A DNA stretch of 64,000 nt, taken from assembly GCA_018287875.1 (NCBI GenBank), contig JAGVVL010000025.1:1922001-1986000 (forward strand), read 5' to 3'. The first letter of the stretch is position 1. Each line of letters starts with the position of its first letter. Positions 41,799 through 55,600 of this stretch are shown piece by piece. This DNA comes from Nigrospora sphaerica (Eukaryota; Ascomycota; Sordariomycetes; Amphisphaeriales; Apiosporaceae). The position numbers and the translations under genes are program-made. The notes under the pieces were generated by a model that saw only the letters and a program-made list of their open reading frames with translations, was not told the DNA's origin and searched no databases.

Positions 41799-44700
41799 AC
41801 TACACGCACACACATGGCTCGTAACGAGCCCACCGGTGTCAGTCCTGTCGCATCCTCTCCGGCTGCACCATGCCCGATTCTCTATAGCCCTCCTGTATGC
41901 AGCATACTTCCAGGCGTGCATACATATCTGTACATCCATTGACCAGGTGCCTACTACATACCCACTTCCCAATGCCATATCACAGTCGTACGGCGGGCAA
42001 CACTATGTCCAACCAGGAGAAGGCTCGCCGTCCGTGGTGGCAGCCGTGGCTTGCTGTGTGCGCAACAAGGCCTTGCTGTTCCCGTTGTTGTTTACTGTTG
42101 TTGTTGTTGCTGCTGCGTCAAATCCCCAGGCTTGTTCCTCCCCCTTCCCCTTCGCTCTCTCTCGACTCGGCTAGTCGGGTGAAAGCTGGGAAGTTGCCTA
42201 GCGCCCAGTCATAAAGCCAAAAGCCCGGCGGTGCGAGTACCTAGATCGTACCCTCTCTCATCCCACGACTGGCCGGGCGATCAGGGCAACTCTTGCAGTC
42301 CACGGGCTCCATTGAGAGGCCCAGGGTTACGGCAAGACTTGGCCCTAAAGGTATGAGTGCAGATGCGCGCCGTGGATAACACTCCACCGCTATACAGCAA
42401 TCTGGAACTTTCATATCAGGCCCAGTTCTCCAGCTAGAGCTGCTCCTTGGCTGGCTGGCTGGGCCGCCGGCCGGCTCTACTGCGGATAGAGGCGGGTGGC
42501 ATCGCAGATCGCCAGCCGGGGACCCAGCAAAAGCTGCGCGATATATGGTCGATTGCCCATCTCCGACGGCCATCGTTTGACAAGCTGCTTACGGGGCCTG
42601 CAGGCGGAGCGCTTGCGACGGGCGACGGGATGGAGACTGCTTTCCCGGGCCCTGACTTTTTTGACTTATCGTCCTGCCACTCGACCCGGTCTGGACGGGC
42701 TTCCATCACATCAACGCCTGTCAGCACCGCCATGGCCCGACGGGGCGCTCTCGCTCGAGAATGACGGTCGAGCATGGCTCGCGGTCCGCTTGGACTGGCA
42801 TGCTGCAGCGCCGAATTTCCATCTCCCCGGCCGGGCTCTGCGCTGGCCAGGGGACCTTTCCAATCCAGCCTGGCCCACGCCACACTGGACACAAGCTACA
42901 AGGGCCCCCATCTGTAGATACGCCTTGGCAGTCGCCATGTCCGCGAGAAGCCCCGGTCGATTCCCGTCGGTTGGTCCTTTTCAGCCACCGTCCCCTCGGC
43001 TCGCTGCTACGATACGTACATGGCCGAACGCTTTAGCACTCGGCGTGGCGCGTCCGTATGTGTATTCGTAGGCAGACGGCGCGGTGGGTGCTGATCACTG
43101 CTCGATTTCTCGGTCCTATGTAGCCCCCAGGGTCCGCCCTGATTGAGCTATTAATAAGACAGCCCGATCCGAAGTGCAGAGACGCGGCCGGGCTGTCAAG
43201 GACGATGACGCTTGGCGCACATAACGCAGCGACAAAGGCGCGTGGATCCTGGGCCGCGGCCGCGCATCGAGAGCCCACAAGCAGCCGGTCCCTTCTGGAG
43301 AGAGAAGCTGGCCGGAACGTCTATAGGCCGAGGGGCGGTTTCCCCCGGGCGGCTACGAGCCTCTCTCTGTTTCTTTCTCCCGCTCTCCCTCACTTCACAC
43401 GTGCGGGCTCGGCGCGAGTCCGGACAAGGGATTAATTCTCGTCACCCACGGCGTGTTCGGGGAATGGCCGGGCGGACGAAAGTATGATGGGCAAAGAGGC
43501 AAAAAGTGCCGGCTACAAGTCAGTCCCGCCGGGCCCCTGCTCACCTGAGTGAGCGAATCAACCACGGCCCTACTAAGTTGTGCTTATGCATCGTATAACA
43601 TGCTCGGGTATAACTTATAAGCACTAACTGCCAGTATCGCCGCCTCCCAGGCGCCAGGGCTGCCAGGGTCCGGTAAAAGCCATTGGTCCAGCCGCTGCCC
43701 ATACCAAGCTCCGGGCCCTCCGTGGCAAGGCGTGTCCCGATTGACGTAGCGACGACTGCGACGAGTTGCGAAAGGGGCCACGCCCGTATGGGGTTGGGGG
43801 GGGGGAACTGCTCGGGGTGTGAACCCACAACAACTGCTGCTGCCCGCCGTCTGTCTTTTTTCGAAAAGCCCACGTCCTGTCCCTCCGAGGCGGACCCTAC
43901 ACGGCTCGCCATCGGATAGGCCTGTCCGGATTCGTGGCCGCTTTGGTGACCAGGGGTCGGCTACGGAGGCGGGTGAGGAGGATCTGGTCAGGAGTCCTGA
44001 CGGCATCCACCAGTCCACCCGTGGGCTGCGCCTCACTGCACGCCAGGCCGGGATCGGAAGAGCTCGCCCGCCTGTACTTTCGGGAGTTCCTCATCCCTAC
44101 ATTTGTGCCAGGGCCGTGGCGGCGCGAGAGAAAGGGCGAAGCCCGGCCCTCGCCGGCCCGGCCTGCTGCTTTGGTGCAGCTTGCTATAGCCCCGTACATG
44201 CAAGTATACTTGTCACAACTCGGGGCAACACCAGCCCGAAGCCGCGGGACACGGTCGTCTATGGGCCACGCGGTAACGCAGCTACGCAAAATACTGCCTT
44301 GTGGCTCGCCTCCCCCATCGGCGCCCTCAGCCTCTTCGTCCACAGCTTGGGCGCCCCGTAGGGTCGAGCCTGCGCGTGGTATCGGGCCCCCGGTGCCTAC
44401 ATTAGGGCAGGCATGGCACATGGTGCTTGACGGCCGCGCGAGAGGAAATTCAGTTTCCGAGTAACGCGTGGTGACCAGGGGTGCCGGACCTGATAGTTTG
44501 CTCCTGACTGGCCAATCGTTCAGCCCCCGGGGCGACACAGGGCTCTGACGGGCCAAACAGCTCAGGCCAGTCTTCAACATGAACCCTCGTGGCAACACAG
44601 TGCCGCAGGAGTCGGTGTCGCCCGAGGTACAGAGAAGGGCAAGGGCACCCCAGACCCCTCTGGGCCAGAGGAGACGATGAGACAGCACTAGCACGGTGCG

Positions 44701-45161
44701 CACCTTGACCACGGCTGCGCCGCACAATCCGGGGAAAGCTATGTCGGTATCTCGTCCGATGCGGACCTGACATACGCTCAACGCCGCAGCCGACCACACC
44801 TATATGTCACGGGGAAAGCTTGGTTTCTTTCATCCTGACGGAGCAGGCGAGCTAAAAAGCCGGAAGGCAACCTGGTCCTTCGAAGCCGCGTGCCCCGGAA
44901 GAGGCAAGTGAAGAGATAGATACAGGCGGAAAGAGGTAGCAGTCCGAACGAACCTACGTAGCCTTTTACCTACATTCCATACCTTAGTACATTCCGTACT
45001 TGGTACACACCAGCCGGCCTGGGTGCCATGCCGCCCAAAGCGTGTGGCACCTGCCCTTCCCACCCTCCCTGCTCTCTTCCTCGCAGTGCCCAGGCCGCCA
45101 GGCGACCAGGAATTCCCCGGGGGGGTAGCGGGTGGTGTGGGATGGGATTTCTCCAAAATAG

Positions 45162-45174
45162 CCCCCCCCCCCCC
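45162..45174. repeat. 13-bp C homopolymer
   Basis: Thirteen consecutive C in a generally C/G-rich intergenic stretch; its length is likely to vary between isolates and may be imprecise in the assembly. Confidence 0.8.
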
Positions 45175-46280
45175 GACGGCTCAGGTGGGCTTGGGTACGC
45201 CGGCCAGCAAAAGAGCTCAGTTGGGGATGCCCAGAGGGCCCTTCTCCAAATTTCTCCAAAAAAGAACAAGAACCACACCCACCATCCCACCACACTGGCA
45301 TAATCAATCTCGGGAGTGGTTCTCAAACGGGTTTACGGCTGGCTTGCTGGCCGGTCTCCCTCTTTCAGCCTCTACATATGAGCAAGATCCGTGGCGCGCG
45401 CGGATAGCACGCCACTGCCTTTAGGACCAACCCCCCATTTCTTTCTCTTTCTCTCTCCCTGTCTCTGTGTCTCCCCCCCCCTCTTGCCTACAGACGGGAC
45501 CGGCGGTACGAGTTCACTCCCGATCCCGATGGCCGGCTAGGAGAAACTGGCGAGAAAACTGCGGCTACGGGGCCAAGCTGCACGGGGCGCTGCCGTGTGG
45601 TGGGATGGGGATCTTCAGTCACTTCACTCGCTACGTCGATCATTGCTGCTCCTCGATGGAGCCGGGGGGGCAGCGATCTCTCGGACATGGCTTCTCTATC
45701 GGGTTACGCGCCGCGCCCCCGACGTGTCTCGACCCTTGAGGGCGAGTAGTGGTGGTGCGCATACGCAAGCCCATTGGGAGGACTATGCACGAACCTAGCT
45801 TCGCCGACCTAGTAGGTAGGTGCCTCGCCTCGCAACGAAGCAGATGGGTTGGTAGGCGTTTGGGTACCGGTGCAAGAATATACATACGTGCACAGTATAC
45901 ATACAGAAGCCGTCGTGGAAACAAGGCATACAGGGCTGCGTTCCGGGCTTGGCTGGATAACCGTTGGTGCTTGAGGGGGGGAGGAAGAGGCATTCGTCCT
46001 GGTACAGCGGCAGGGCGGATGCAGGAGAAGCAGCAGCAGAAGCGGCCCACCGGCCTTTGACCAACGGTTCGCGTGCGCCTTGGCCGTGTCATTGGGCGAG
46101 AGGGAGAGAAAGACAGTGGCCACAGAGCCTTGTGAAGCTCGGCGGCAGGAGAGCTTATTGGGGAGGAACCCATTGGCCCGACGCACGCCAAGTCATCGAA
46201 GAAACGAGTTGGCATCCAGTTCCGCTCCATCCTCCACCCGGCCCAGCCAGCCCCAGGCGTCCCCAGTCCCTTATGAGTAT

Positions 46281-46285
46281 GCGTG

Positions 46286-46332
<47 letters not shown>
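46281..46332. repeat. (TG)n microsatellite
   Basis: An almost pure TG tract of about 50 bp, with GCGTGCGTGTA at its left edge. It is about 1.1 kb from a CA tract of opposite strand sense. Confidence 0.9.
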
Positions 46333-46334
<2 letters not shown>

Positions 46335-47392
46335 TGCTGTGGCGTGTGGTAGCCGCTCCCCCTTGACCAGAACTCTGGTTAGCAGTCCAAGCCACGGGCT
46401 TTCTTTCAGGTCCATACTCGACCCCGGAGGACCAGGGAGACCACACCGTCAGCCGACTGTCTCCCATCTATCTATGCATGATACCGTGGCTCGCCGCAGT
46501 CCATGCTACAATATTTGGAAATCGGTATTGTCCGTGGCCAGCCAGGGGTTTTTCTTTCTGTCCGGGGCCTGGGCAGCCCGGGAGTCACCAGACCTAGTCG
46601 TAGAACGATCGTCTCTCGGACAGTTGTCGTCTTGCCCCCGACGGTAGGTGCCTGCCTGCATGCTCGGCACTTCGCTGCTGCCGGGAGCGTGTCATTGGAA
46701 ATTCACCCCCCGGCCGTGGGAAATCCCTGAGACGTTGCGGCGCCGGCGAGGTACGAGGCAGCAGTACCTACGGCATAGTACTGTGTGCCCGTAGCTTCCG
46801 CCCGCGAGACCGTGATATCCCTGTTACCCCGGACTTTGTTCCCATCCCACCCGGCGGCGCTGTCGCCTCTCAGTGGCTCGTCCAACCTGGAGTATGGAGG
46901 CCCGGATTTGGGGGGAAGGGGGCCCGATCTGGACTTGCGAAGGGTCCTGCCAGCCATATGTCCTCTACGAACCCACCAGGGGGGTTTAAGTTGGTTGACA
47001 CTTTTTCTTTTCCCTGAACCTCAATGGGGGTGGGTGGCCAAGTGGCCAAGCTGGGATGAGAGGAACTCGATGTGTTTCCCACCGCCCATCGGCGGCAACG
47101 CACCCTGCCCTGCAGGGGCGGGCTTACACGGTGCTGCGAGAGAGAGAGAAAGAGAGAACACAAACCACGCCGGTAGGAATCTGCCCTACCTGCTTTTCCG
47201 TGGCAACCACACCGAGGGCCAACCCACACGGTCGCGCCTATACACGACCGCCCTATCGGCAACTCAATTCATTCCCTTTGACCCAGGATGGGGCCAAGGC
47301 CGAGTGACGTCGTGGGCTGAGCTCCAAGCTGGCCATACCGAGATCTTGTCCTGCAGAGAACACCTGCAGGTGGCCACACCACACACCCTCGG

Positions 47393-47453
47393 ATACACAC
47401 ACACACACACACACACACATACACACATACACACACACACACACACACACATA

Positions 47454-47496
<43 letters not shown>

Positions 47497-47520
47497 CCAC
47501 ACACGCACATGCACACACAC
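47393..47520. repeat. (CA)n microsatellite, about 130 bp
   Basis: A CA/AC tract with regular ACAT interruptions at about 47420, 47428, 47450 and 47458, pure from 47461 to 47493 and decaying to 47520. It is the longest simple repeat in the window. Confidence 0.9.
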
Positions 47521-47967
47521 GGGGCGCACGGCACACGCACAGATAATAGGCGGCGCGCCCGAACTAGTCAGACATGGCTTTGATCCAGAAAGTACATATG
47601 CGCGACAAGGCGCTCGCGAACCAGTTGGTCAACGTGGCCCCGAAAGTGGGCCCGGTATGTCGTCGCATTGCCTCCCCCGGGGGCATAATAAACCGAGTCC
47701 ACGAACACTCGGTTACTGAGGCGTCCCCCGACGTTCCGCCGGCCAGCTCCGACAACGTCATGAGCGAAAGAAAGTACCTAGTTAAGCGACCTGGCGAACA
47801 CGGGTGGGGAGGGGCGTCCTGCGGACACGGCGGGGACTTTTTGGCAAGGCCCTGTGACGGGCGGGACGACGCGATCTTTGGGGGTCGGGGCCTCCCCCAA
47901 GGTCGAAATTGGGTTGGCTCGTTGACGGGCGGTTCGAGGAAGGGTCCTTGCTTAAGCTCTTCTCGAA

Positions 47968-47983
47968 GGGGGGGGGGGGGGGG
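47968..47983. repeat. 16-bp G homopolymer
   Basis: Sixteen consecutive G. Such runs can form quadruplexes and are unstable in replication and in sequencing. Confidence 0.8.
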
Positions 47984-50900
47984 CCACACCAGTAACGGCA
48001 CGCCGTGGCCAACTCTCCGGGGGTCAACCCAGATCCAACGTGGGAGGCGGGATGGCGTGGTCGACACCTTGATCCCGCGTAGTTTGATGACGGTCCACCC
48101 TGCCCACGGCACCGTTGGCAACTTAGCCAGCCCGATGGCCTCGACGGAAGGGCGGTTTTTCGGTCCCTCGACGTCTCTCTCTCTCTTACCATGTGTAGAT
48201 CGTCGGGCCCAGAAGTAGTTGCGCGCCTTTGCCCCTCCCCCCTTCAACCGTGGCTCCCCTCGGGGACCAGTCACCCAGCGAGGCGATTGAGCGTCGAGGT
48301 GAGAGTCGAGCGGTGGGTAAGTTGCAAGTTGCGACAATGGTGGATTCGGCACTATATTGGCCCTCGCTTGGTCCCATGGGATGCCCTATACCGAGGCACG
48401 CTGTCTAGTTGGTGCTACGCTGGTCGTGTTACACACCGAGGGCCAAACAGCTACTACGGGATACGCAAGGCATGGGAGCAAATAAGCAAATAAAGTAAGG
48501 GGGAGGAGCAGTAGTTGGCGTATCGTGCTGTGCTTTCGTCTCCCTGGTATTGACCAGCCCACGCGTGGTTTCAAACAGGGACTCTCTCTAACCCGCCCTA
48601 CGGACAGCACGGGATGCCACCGCTCGCAGCTCGCTCGCACTTGATAACCCAGCCCCAGTCCAGGCGCCCCCTCCCCCTGTGCGCGCAGATCTGGCAGATT
48701 GGTAATCGCTTGGTCAAGCGCGCCGGCGCTGAAAATCCATCGTCGCAACACGAGAAAGACGGACGGCGGCGACGCAAGCGGTCGTTCCAGCAAAATGCGG
48801 AAGCTAGAGTGACTTTTTTTTACTTTGCCACGGCCGGGATATACCGTCTGGAGTCGGCAAAAAAGTAGCACACCCTCGACACCCCAACCAACGCGCGATA
48901 AGCCGTAAACTAGTTTTATGACGCCCTAATACTTTGGCATGCATGGATCTCCGGCGCCAGAATTCGCCCTTCCCTTTCGTCAGGCTGCGTCCGGCCCCAT
49001 CCGCCGTGCCGTCATACCTGTATCTCGGGGGAACCTCGCCAGATGGACATGCAAGCCGAGGTCTGACCCGGAAGGTTGGGGTATACGGGGGGGAGGGTGG
49101 GCAAGCGAAGGAGAGGGCTAGAAGAGAGCAAAGGCTCCAAGGGGAGAGACGGGAACGAAAACGGCTACCCCATACGGGTCTTTCATCCTCCTGATCGTTG
49201 CCGGAACCTGCTTACATCCGAGAAGCCGACCCTCCTCCCCCGACGGAAAGGGGGAGAGAAGGAGAGGAAGAGAGAGAGAGAGAGAAAGAGAAGGGAGACA
49301 GGGGGAAGAGAGAGGGCCCAGGGAAGCCAAAAGCCAGATGCCGGGTGCCCTGCTGCGCCAACTACTACGTAAATTACACACAAGCACGGGACAAAGCAAC
49401 CCACGCCAGCGCCCGCAGCAAAGAGACCGGTAAACCTAAAGGGGGAGGAAGAGAGAAGAAGAGATGGAGACCCTCCGTGTAAGCGCTGCCGCTTCTCTCT
49501 CTGCCTTTGCCTCGTTTTGGGCCAGTCGCAGCGTCTCGGACGGGGCCCCAGAGCGGCCGCGCGAAGGCTCCACCCACACCTTTTTGGGGCGTTGGGAGGG
49601 TTGGACAAACGGGATGAAAGAGTAAGTAGGATAATAAAAAAAAGCAGTGGCTCGCGCGCCACGCTCCCACACGCGCGCGCGCGCACGCGGGTGGGCGCGC
49701 GATGATGGCTATGGGGACCTGGGGGAGAAGGCAGACATGGATGAGCCTGGATACACGAGGGGAGGAACCCGTTGGCAGCGTGTACGCATAGGCGTTGTGG
49801 GCCGGGGCCTTGCCTGAGGACTCTCGCTCATTTGCTGGGTCCCCATGAAGGGCATATGGGGATCCCAGCACCGGAGGGAGGAACATATGGGATGGGGGGC
49901 GCCGTTGGGTGCGGTTGGGGAGGGTGGGAATGCGGGCGGCCGGATCACGCAGGGAAATCGCACACACGCACATCCGCAACCCACACAGAGGCCCATACTC
50001 GTCCCCGTACAGGAGAGAGGGTGTTTTTCGGTGTGAACCTGACGACGGGGCACTGTCGATAGCATGACGGTCACGTCATGCCACATGGTAGGTGCGACCT
50101 GCTGTTTCGAAAAAGGCCCCGGGAGCCTCTCATTGGGGAGGGGCCCTACGAGCTTTTCTTACTGCCTTCGTACCGACCGAGGGGGGGGGGACTCTCGATT
50201 GGAAGGGGTCGGTCGTGCTAATAGCCGTGCGTGTCTGTGTGAAGTAGGCAATTCGGGCTTGCGCCTACTCAATTGCCATCCCATCCGGCCCAGCCCTCGA
50301 TCCTTGGCTATGTATCTAGTAGATAGCCGGTCCAGGTCGTCGTCCCGCGGGCCCTGTCCTCGCGTACCAAGCACCTATCGGATGGCCGTGGACACCAAGC
50401 GCGTGTCTATGTACCAACGGTATACATAGGTCAGGGTTGGCGCGCCCATTTGGTGATACGCAAAAATACTCGGCCTCGCTTTCCCGCCTGTGATAGGTCC
50501 AACTGAGACGGGCGCCCAACCCGGGGCATATCTCCCCTCTCCCAGCGGAATGGGGGAAAAGGAAGGAAAGAAAGAAGAGCAAAGAGCGAACGAGATCATC
50601 GAACCAGCAGACAGTTCATGCGCCTGTTCTGTCTTGTCTCGTCTTGCCCAGACATTTTCGTGCCGAGCTATCCCGGATCCTGCATATCTCGTTTCGCCGC
50701 CCGCAGTTCTACATGCTACGTACAGTAGTAGTACGACTAATCGCAGTCCGGTAGGCCCGCAGGCCTTTGCGTCCGCGAAATCCCCCGCGGGCGAACCGGA
50801 GCCCGGATGGTGCGTTTCGTAGCGGGCATGGGTGGGCGGCATATCCGAGTTCGCCGAAATGTGCCAACAATGTCGTGAGAGAGCGCGCCACGGCCGCGCA

Positions 50901-52608
50901 GGTGGAGTTCCAACATCATCCGCCGCACACCCGCGCTATACGGCAGCTAGTAGTAGAACAGCCCCCTACCAACATATTGCTCTGCCGCAGGGGGAAAGCA
51001 GCCGAGCTGTAACCCATTGCCGGTGGGACGTGGGCTGATCGTCTCTTGGAAAACAACCCACCTGTCGTATCCGTGGCTTGACCATGATCACGGTGGCAAC
51101 GCGTCTCTCCATCGCTTCTTTTCCCGGTTCGTACGGGGCGGCCACTTACACTGCCTGAACCCGCCGCCTCTCTAACTTTGCGGGAAGCGTTCCAGAAGCC
51201 CAGCAAACCCACGTTCCGTAACCCGGCGCCGTGGCGCCGCCGCCCCTCCTCGAAACGTGGATGCTGTCAGAAAAACAAGACTCGGGGAGTAGGTTAAGCC
51301 AAGGCAAGGTTGTTTGAGCCCACTCGCGAGGGGGGGGGTGAGGTGTTACGGTAGTTGGGCTGGCTTTCGGCACCTCTACCCACCTATCCTATACCTAGGT
51401 GGCGGAAACTTTGGCGTCATCCGAGCCCTCATTCTCCTCCAAACCCCCCCAAAGGTAAGCTTGCCCGCGGCCCAGCCTCTGCTAAGGTTTTTCTCCTCGT
51501 GCCGAACATAAGTCGTCGTGCGTCGGGAGAACGCCCCCGTGGCCACGGGCCCCCTGGGAAACCCGGACGGACTGGGCAAGGGCGGCGCGAGCTGGGATCC
51601 TCACCCCCTCCCCCGGAGCCTCCTCCATAGCTCGCACGTCTTTATCGCACACGCGCGGGGCCCCCAATCGACCTCCCTCCTTCGGTCGAACGACTTGCGG
51701 CTCTTTCGGCGGGCGGTGGAGGCGGGGGACCCTCCCGCTTCACGCCCACCCTCACCAGCGTGTTTCGAACCAGGAACGTATTTGGGGAAAGCTCGGGGGT
51801 GAGGGGTGTTGTCGTAGGGCGTCTCCATCCTACCCCCCCTTCCTATGCGGGGCAGGGAAGCTCGACTTTGCTGTAAATCACGATCCGACGACGGAAGCTA
51901 GCTCGCCCGTATCACGACGGGAGACGAACTTTGTCTTTTGCTAGTGGACGTCCGGCTTGCGCTGTGCTGCTTTTGAACGGCGCCGGCTTCGGGAGGGTTG
52001 GTGCGGGATGGGCACTTCAACCGGAAGGGCTGCTTATCAAACACCATAGCTTCTACCGACACCGGCCCACCCTGCGAGGGCCTTTTGCTTGCATCCGAAG
52101 CCGTCTCCTCTCTCGGGTCGGGACGAAGCTGACATCGGCTCCGGGTTCAGGAAACAGCCTGCCCAGCGGTGTTCTGTAAGCACGTAGTCCGAAGCCGCAC
52201 CCTGCACTTCCCGATGGCGACCAGCCCGGCTGTGCGAATTAGCACCTGAGATGCCCAGTCCGCTACTGTTGGCCACTCTGGTTCCGAGATGGGCACTTCT
52301 GCTACAGCGACACGGCTACACATCCATTCCTAGGCACACTCGAAGGCCCCTTGTGCGCGTGCCTGACCTGAACTATGCTTGCTCCTGGACAACCGAGGAC
52401 CCAGGGCCCTGGCCCGCAAAGCTACAAGCCGTGTTCAAAGCGATATCGGTATTCGACAAACTAGACCACGTGCTCTCACACTTGCTCCTGTCGGAATGTA
52501 AAGAGATTGGTGTGCGGCCTCTCGGCAGCGAACCGACAGCTACCGTAAAGGGCAGCAGAAGTCATGTAAAAAATGTATACTACAGAAAACACAAACAGAA
52601 ATACTTTT

Positions 52609-55600
52609 TCAGTCTCTCTTGCCCTTTCCCCTCTCGTCACTCTCGTTTTCCGGACTCGCTAGGTCCCCGGGGGCCGTATCCAAGCTTGACGAACTGTTCT
52701 CGATATGGATACTGAAGTCGACGACGCCGACCAGCTTGGCAACGTCCCGGACCAACTCCTCGAGGTCGCCGCAGATGAGGGCGCTGCAAACCTGGAGCAC
52801 GGCGAACTCGGCGTAGCCGTTGTCCGCCATGTGCTGCGCGTCGAGGAGGCTGCGCACGTTCTTGTCGCCGGTGCGGGCGGCCATGGACTCGAGCTGCCGG
52901 GTGAGCTCGAAGGGCCGTGGGAGGGGCAAATGGGGCGGCAGCGAGTTGCCCGTCTGCAGCGAGTGCGAAAGCAGCGTCAGCGTGCAGATGATGCCGTGCT
53001 TGGTCGGGGCCACGTCGGCCATGACCCGGGACATGGAGTCGACCCAGGCCCGGTCCTGCGATGACGAAATGGGGCTGTAGCCCACTGTATGCGACATGAG
53101 GGCCAGGTAGGACGTGATGCGGCTGGCGCGCCGGATGATGTCCTCGTAGACGTCGCGAGGAAAGACGCCGCCCACCGTGGGCTCGAACTTTTGGAAGGCC
53201 GCATGCTGCATCAGCGAGGGCAAAAGGAGGCTGAGTTTCCCGAAAAGACGCTGACGATGCTTCATTAGGCGAGCCGCGGGGCAGTGCTTGATCGTCGGGT
53301 CGTTGCCCGTGCCGCGAAGTCGCATCTTGAGGGACTCATCAATGACGCTGAAGTAGTTCGCCAGGACGTACAAGGTGGACGCAAGGTCGCGACGAAGCCA
53401 AAACCGTTCGGTAAGGGGGGAAGGGAAAATGGTCCAGATGAAAGCGACCAGACAGCCTCCCGCAACTGTGGCCAGCCGGTAGGGAGCCAGCGTATAAACT
53501 CTGCCGAGCGAGGTCAACACCATGCTCGTCGCGGTAGAAAGGGGGTCTGGACTCACGGGTAAAACGCTTGGCCGTTGGACTCCGTCACGCGGAGCCCAAC
53601 CTTGAGGGCTTGCAGCTCGTAGCCAATGATCATGACCTAAACAGACTGGTTAGTCGTGGCGCCGAGCATCGTAGACAAGCAACCCGAGGCAACTGCCCAG
53701 GTGTGCAGGTTCGCTTACATGGGTGATCATGCAGATCATGACGGCCGGCAAAAATTGGGGAAATTTTAGGAAAAAGTACATTTCCAACACCAGGAAGATG
53801 AAGAGGAATACTAATATGCCGGGAACTTTCTCGTCCACGATATACCTGCCACCTAGTGAGCCTTGAAGGACCTGTCAGAAGTACTCAGGGGGTGGGGACT
53901 TACCAATTCACCAGGGAGAGCACCATGGCTATGACAGTGCCGCCGACCCGGCAAAAGAATCCAAAAATGGATTGGCCGGACGCTGTTGCTGTGTTGGAAC
54001 AAGAATCTGTGCCGGGGAGTGTATAGGTGCCACTTACTTTGCGTCATTCCGATCGCTATGATGATCATCGCCCATACAAGTCTCTGTTCCTGGAAGAACT
54101 GCTGGGTGGACTCCAAAAAATTGACAATGCCAATCGTCATGGTCGCGCAGGCGACGCGAAGTCCAAATACGCTAGCTTCGGATGAGAAGAACCTGGAGGC
54201 GGCCCTCAACCCGTTGCCCATCCGCTGCCACGTATTAGTGGGTGGGAGGTGTTCTGGGTCCTTCTTGGAAGCAAAGCTGTCGCCCATATAGACTATATTG
54301 GCGCCCAATAGTTCGTGATTTTCACCAGTCTCGTCTTGTTCACTGAAGACGGACGCGATCCATTTCTTGAGCCGGCGGTATCTGGGCACGATCAGTCGGT
54401 TTTTGGCCATGGTGCCATCCGTGACCTTGCCGTCGGCAAAAGCCACCAAGCCTTGAACGGAGTCGGCGATTTCTTGCATCTTGAGACCTGTCAGCCACTG
54501 GGAATCAGGAGCAAACGTCGGGGTACGCACCAGTTTCTCGATATAGAGCAAAGTAAATAACTGGGATTGGTCGTGCTGATGACGTTGTTCCAACTCGGGA
54601 GTGCCCCTCCGAGTGGCGCCTCCTATGGCTTCGTCATCCGCAACCAGATTTTTCTCCTTGGCCCAGGTCCTCAGTATTTGGCCTTTCACGACCCCGAAGC
54701 TCTTGAACTTTTGCTTCAACATGTCGGCGAACCCAGCATCGCCGGGGCACAATTGCCCGCCCTTGGCTTCCACGTCGGGCCCATTGGTCTCGCCCTTCCT
54801 CGCCTCTTTAGGCTTGGGGAGGAGCTCGAGAACAATGGCGGCGTGCTCAATGCCCTGGTCCAGAGCTTCGGATAGCGATTCGAGGGGATCGTGCAAATGT
54901 TTCATGATTTCGTTCCACATCCTCTTTTCGGCCGTCTTCTCGGCCAACAGCTCGAGCGGCGTGTCACCGTCCGTGTTCCAGCCCCGTCGAGCCGCGATAC
55001 GCTGAAAGATGTCTACGACAGTAGAGAGTCCCACTATGGGCACTAGACAGGCCCGCAAGTGGTAGAACAACTCCTTTAAATCGGCGCCGTCGAGCTTACC
55101 CCATCTGGAAGTTATTAGCAACCGGTATGTGACAACGGAGCAGGGGTTCCGCCGTAGTCAAGACGCGACGAGTGGGTGAAGACGTACGCAAAGTCTCGCT
55201 TAGCAAACGGCAGGTCGGATTGCATTTTGCCCAGAAGCTCGCGCATAGCCGTGATGGTCTTCCTCAAAGCTTCTGCCTCGGCAGTGCCGTTGGGTTTGGG
55301 GTTTGCTTTCGTGTTCGGCTGCTTTGTGTGCGCCTCAGGGGACACGGACACAGCGGATACATCGCTGGGGGTGGCAAACATGTCGTCGCGTTCCAGGCTC
55401 TGCAGGTAGATCTTCTCCTGCTTCACGGCCCCACGCAAAAGGCCGATCAAGCCCTTCATCTGGCCATACGTGACTTTCCGGCTGGGGACGGGGATGAACA
55501 GAAGCGAAGTAACGGTAGCGAGTGCGAAAGCCGTCACAGTGGCCGTCAACAACTTCTTAACGATGGACTCGAAGGCGGCATTGCTGGTCATGATGGGGCT

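Larger units (their letters stand above)
39666..52608. other. Gene desert, 12.9 kb, microsatellite-rich
   Basis: I find no supportable gene. Many frames of 60-300 codons exist on both strands (the longest is 43897-44799 minus, 300 codons), but all have the Arg/Pro/Gly/Ser composition of chance frames in GC-rich DNA, overlap one another and lack domains or splice logic. The first ~0.8 kb is probably the leader and promoter of the C2H2 gene. The region is dotted with TACGTA/TAGGTACC words, dinucleotide tracts and homopolymers, listed separately where large. Confidence 0.6.

Noticed and set aside
43897..44799. 300-codon minus-strand frame in the gene desert
   Set aside because: No recognisable motif, random-like composition rich in Gly/Arg/Ser, overlapped by comparable frames on the plus strand. 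Not enough to call a gene.
45640..46467. 275-codon minus-strand frame running through the (TG)n tract
   Set aside because: A third of its character comes from the dinucleotide repeat (THTHTHT); no conserved feature is visible.
46785..47546. 253-codon plus-strand frame ending in a Thr-His repeat
   Set aside because: The open length is due to the CA microsatellite, which cannot produce stops in that phase.
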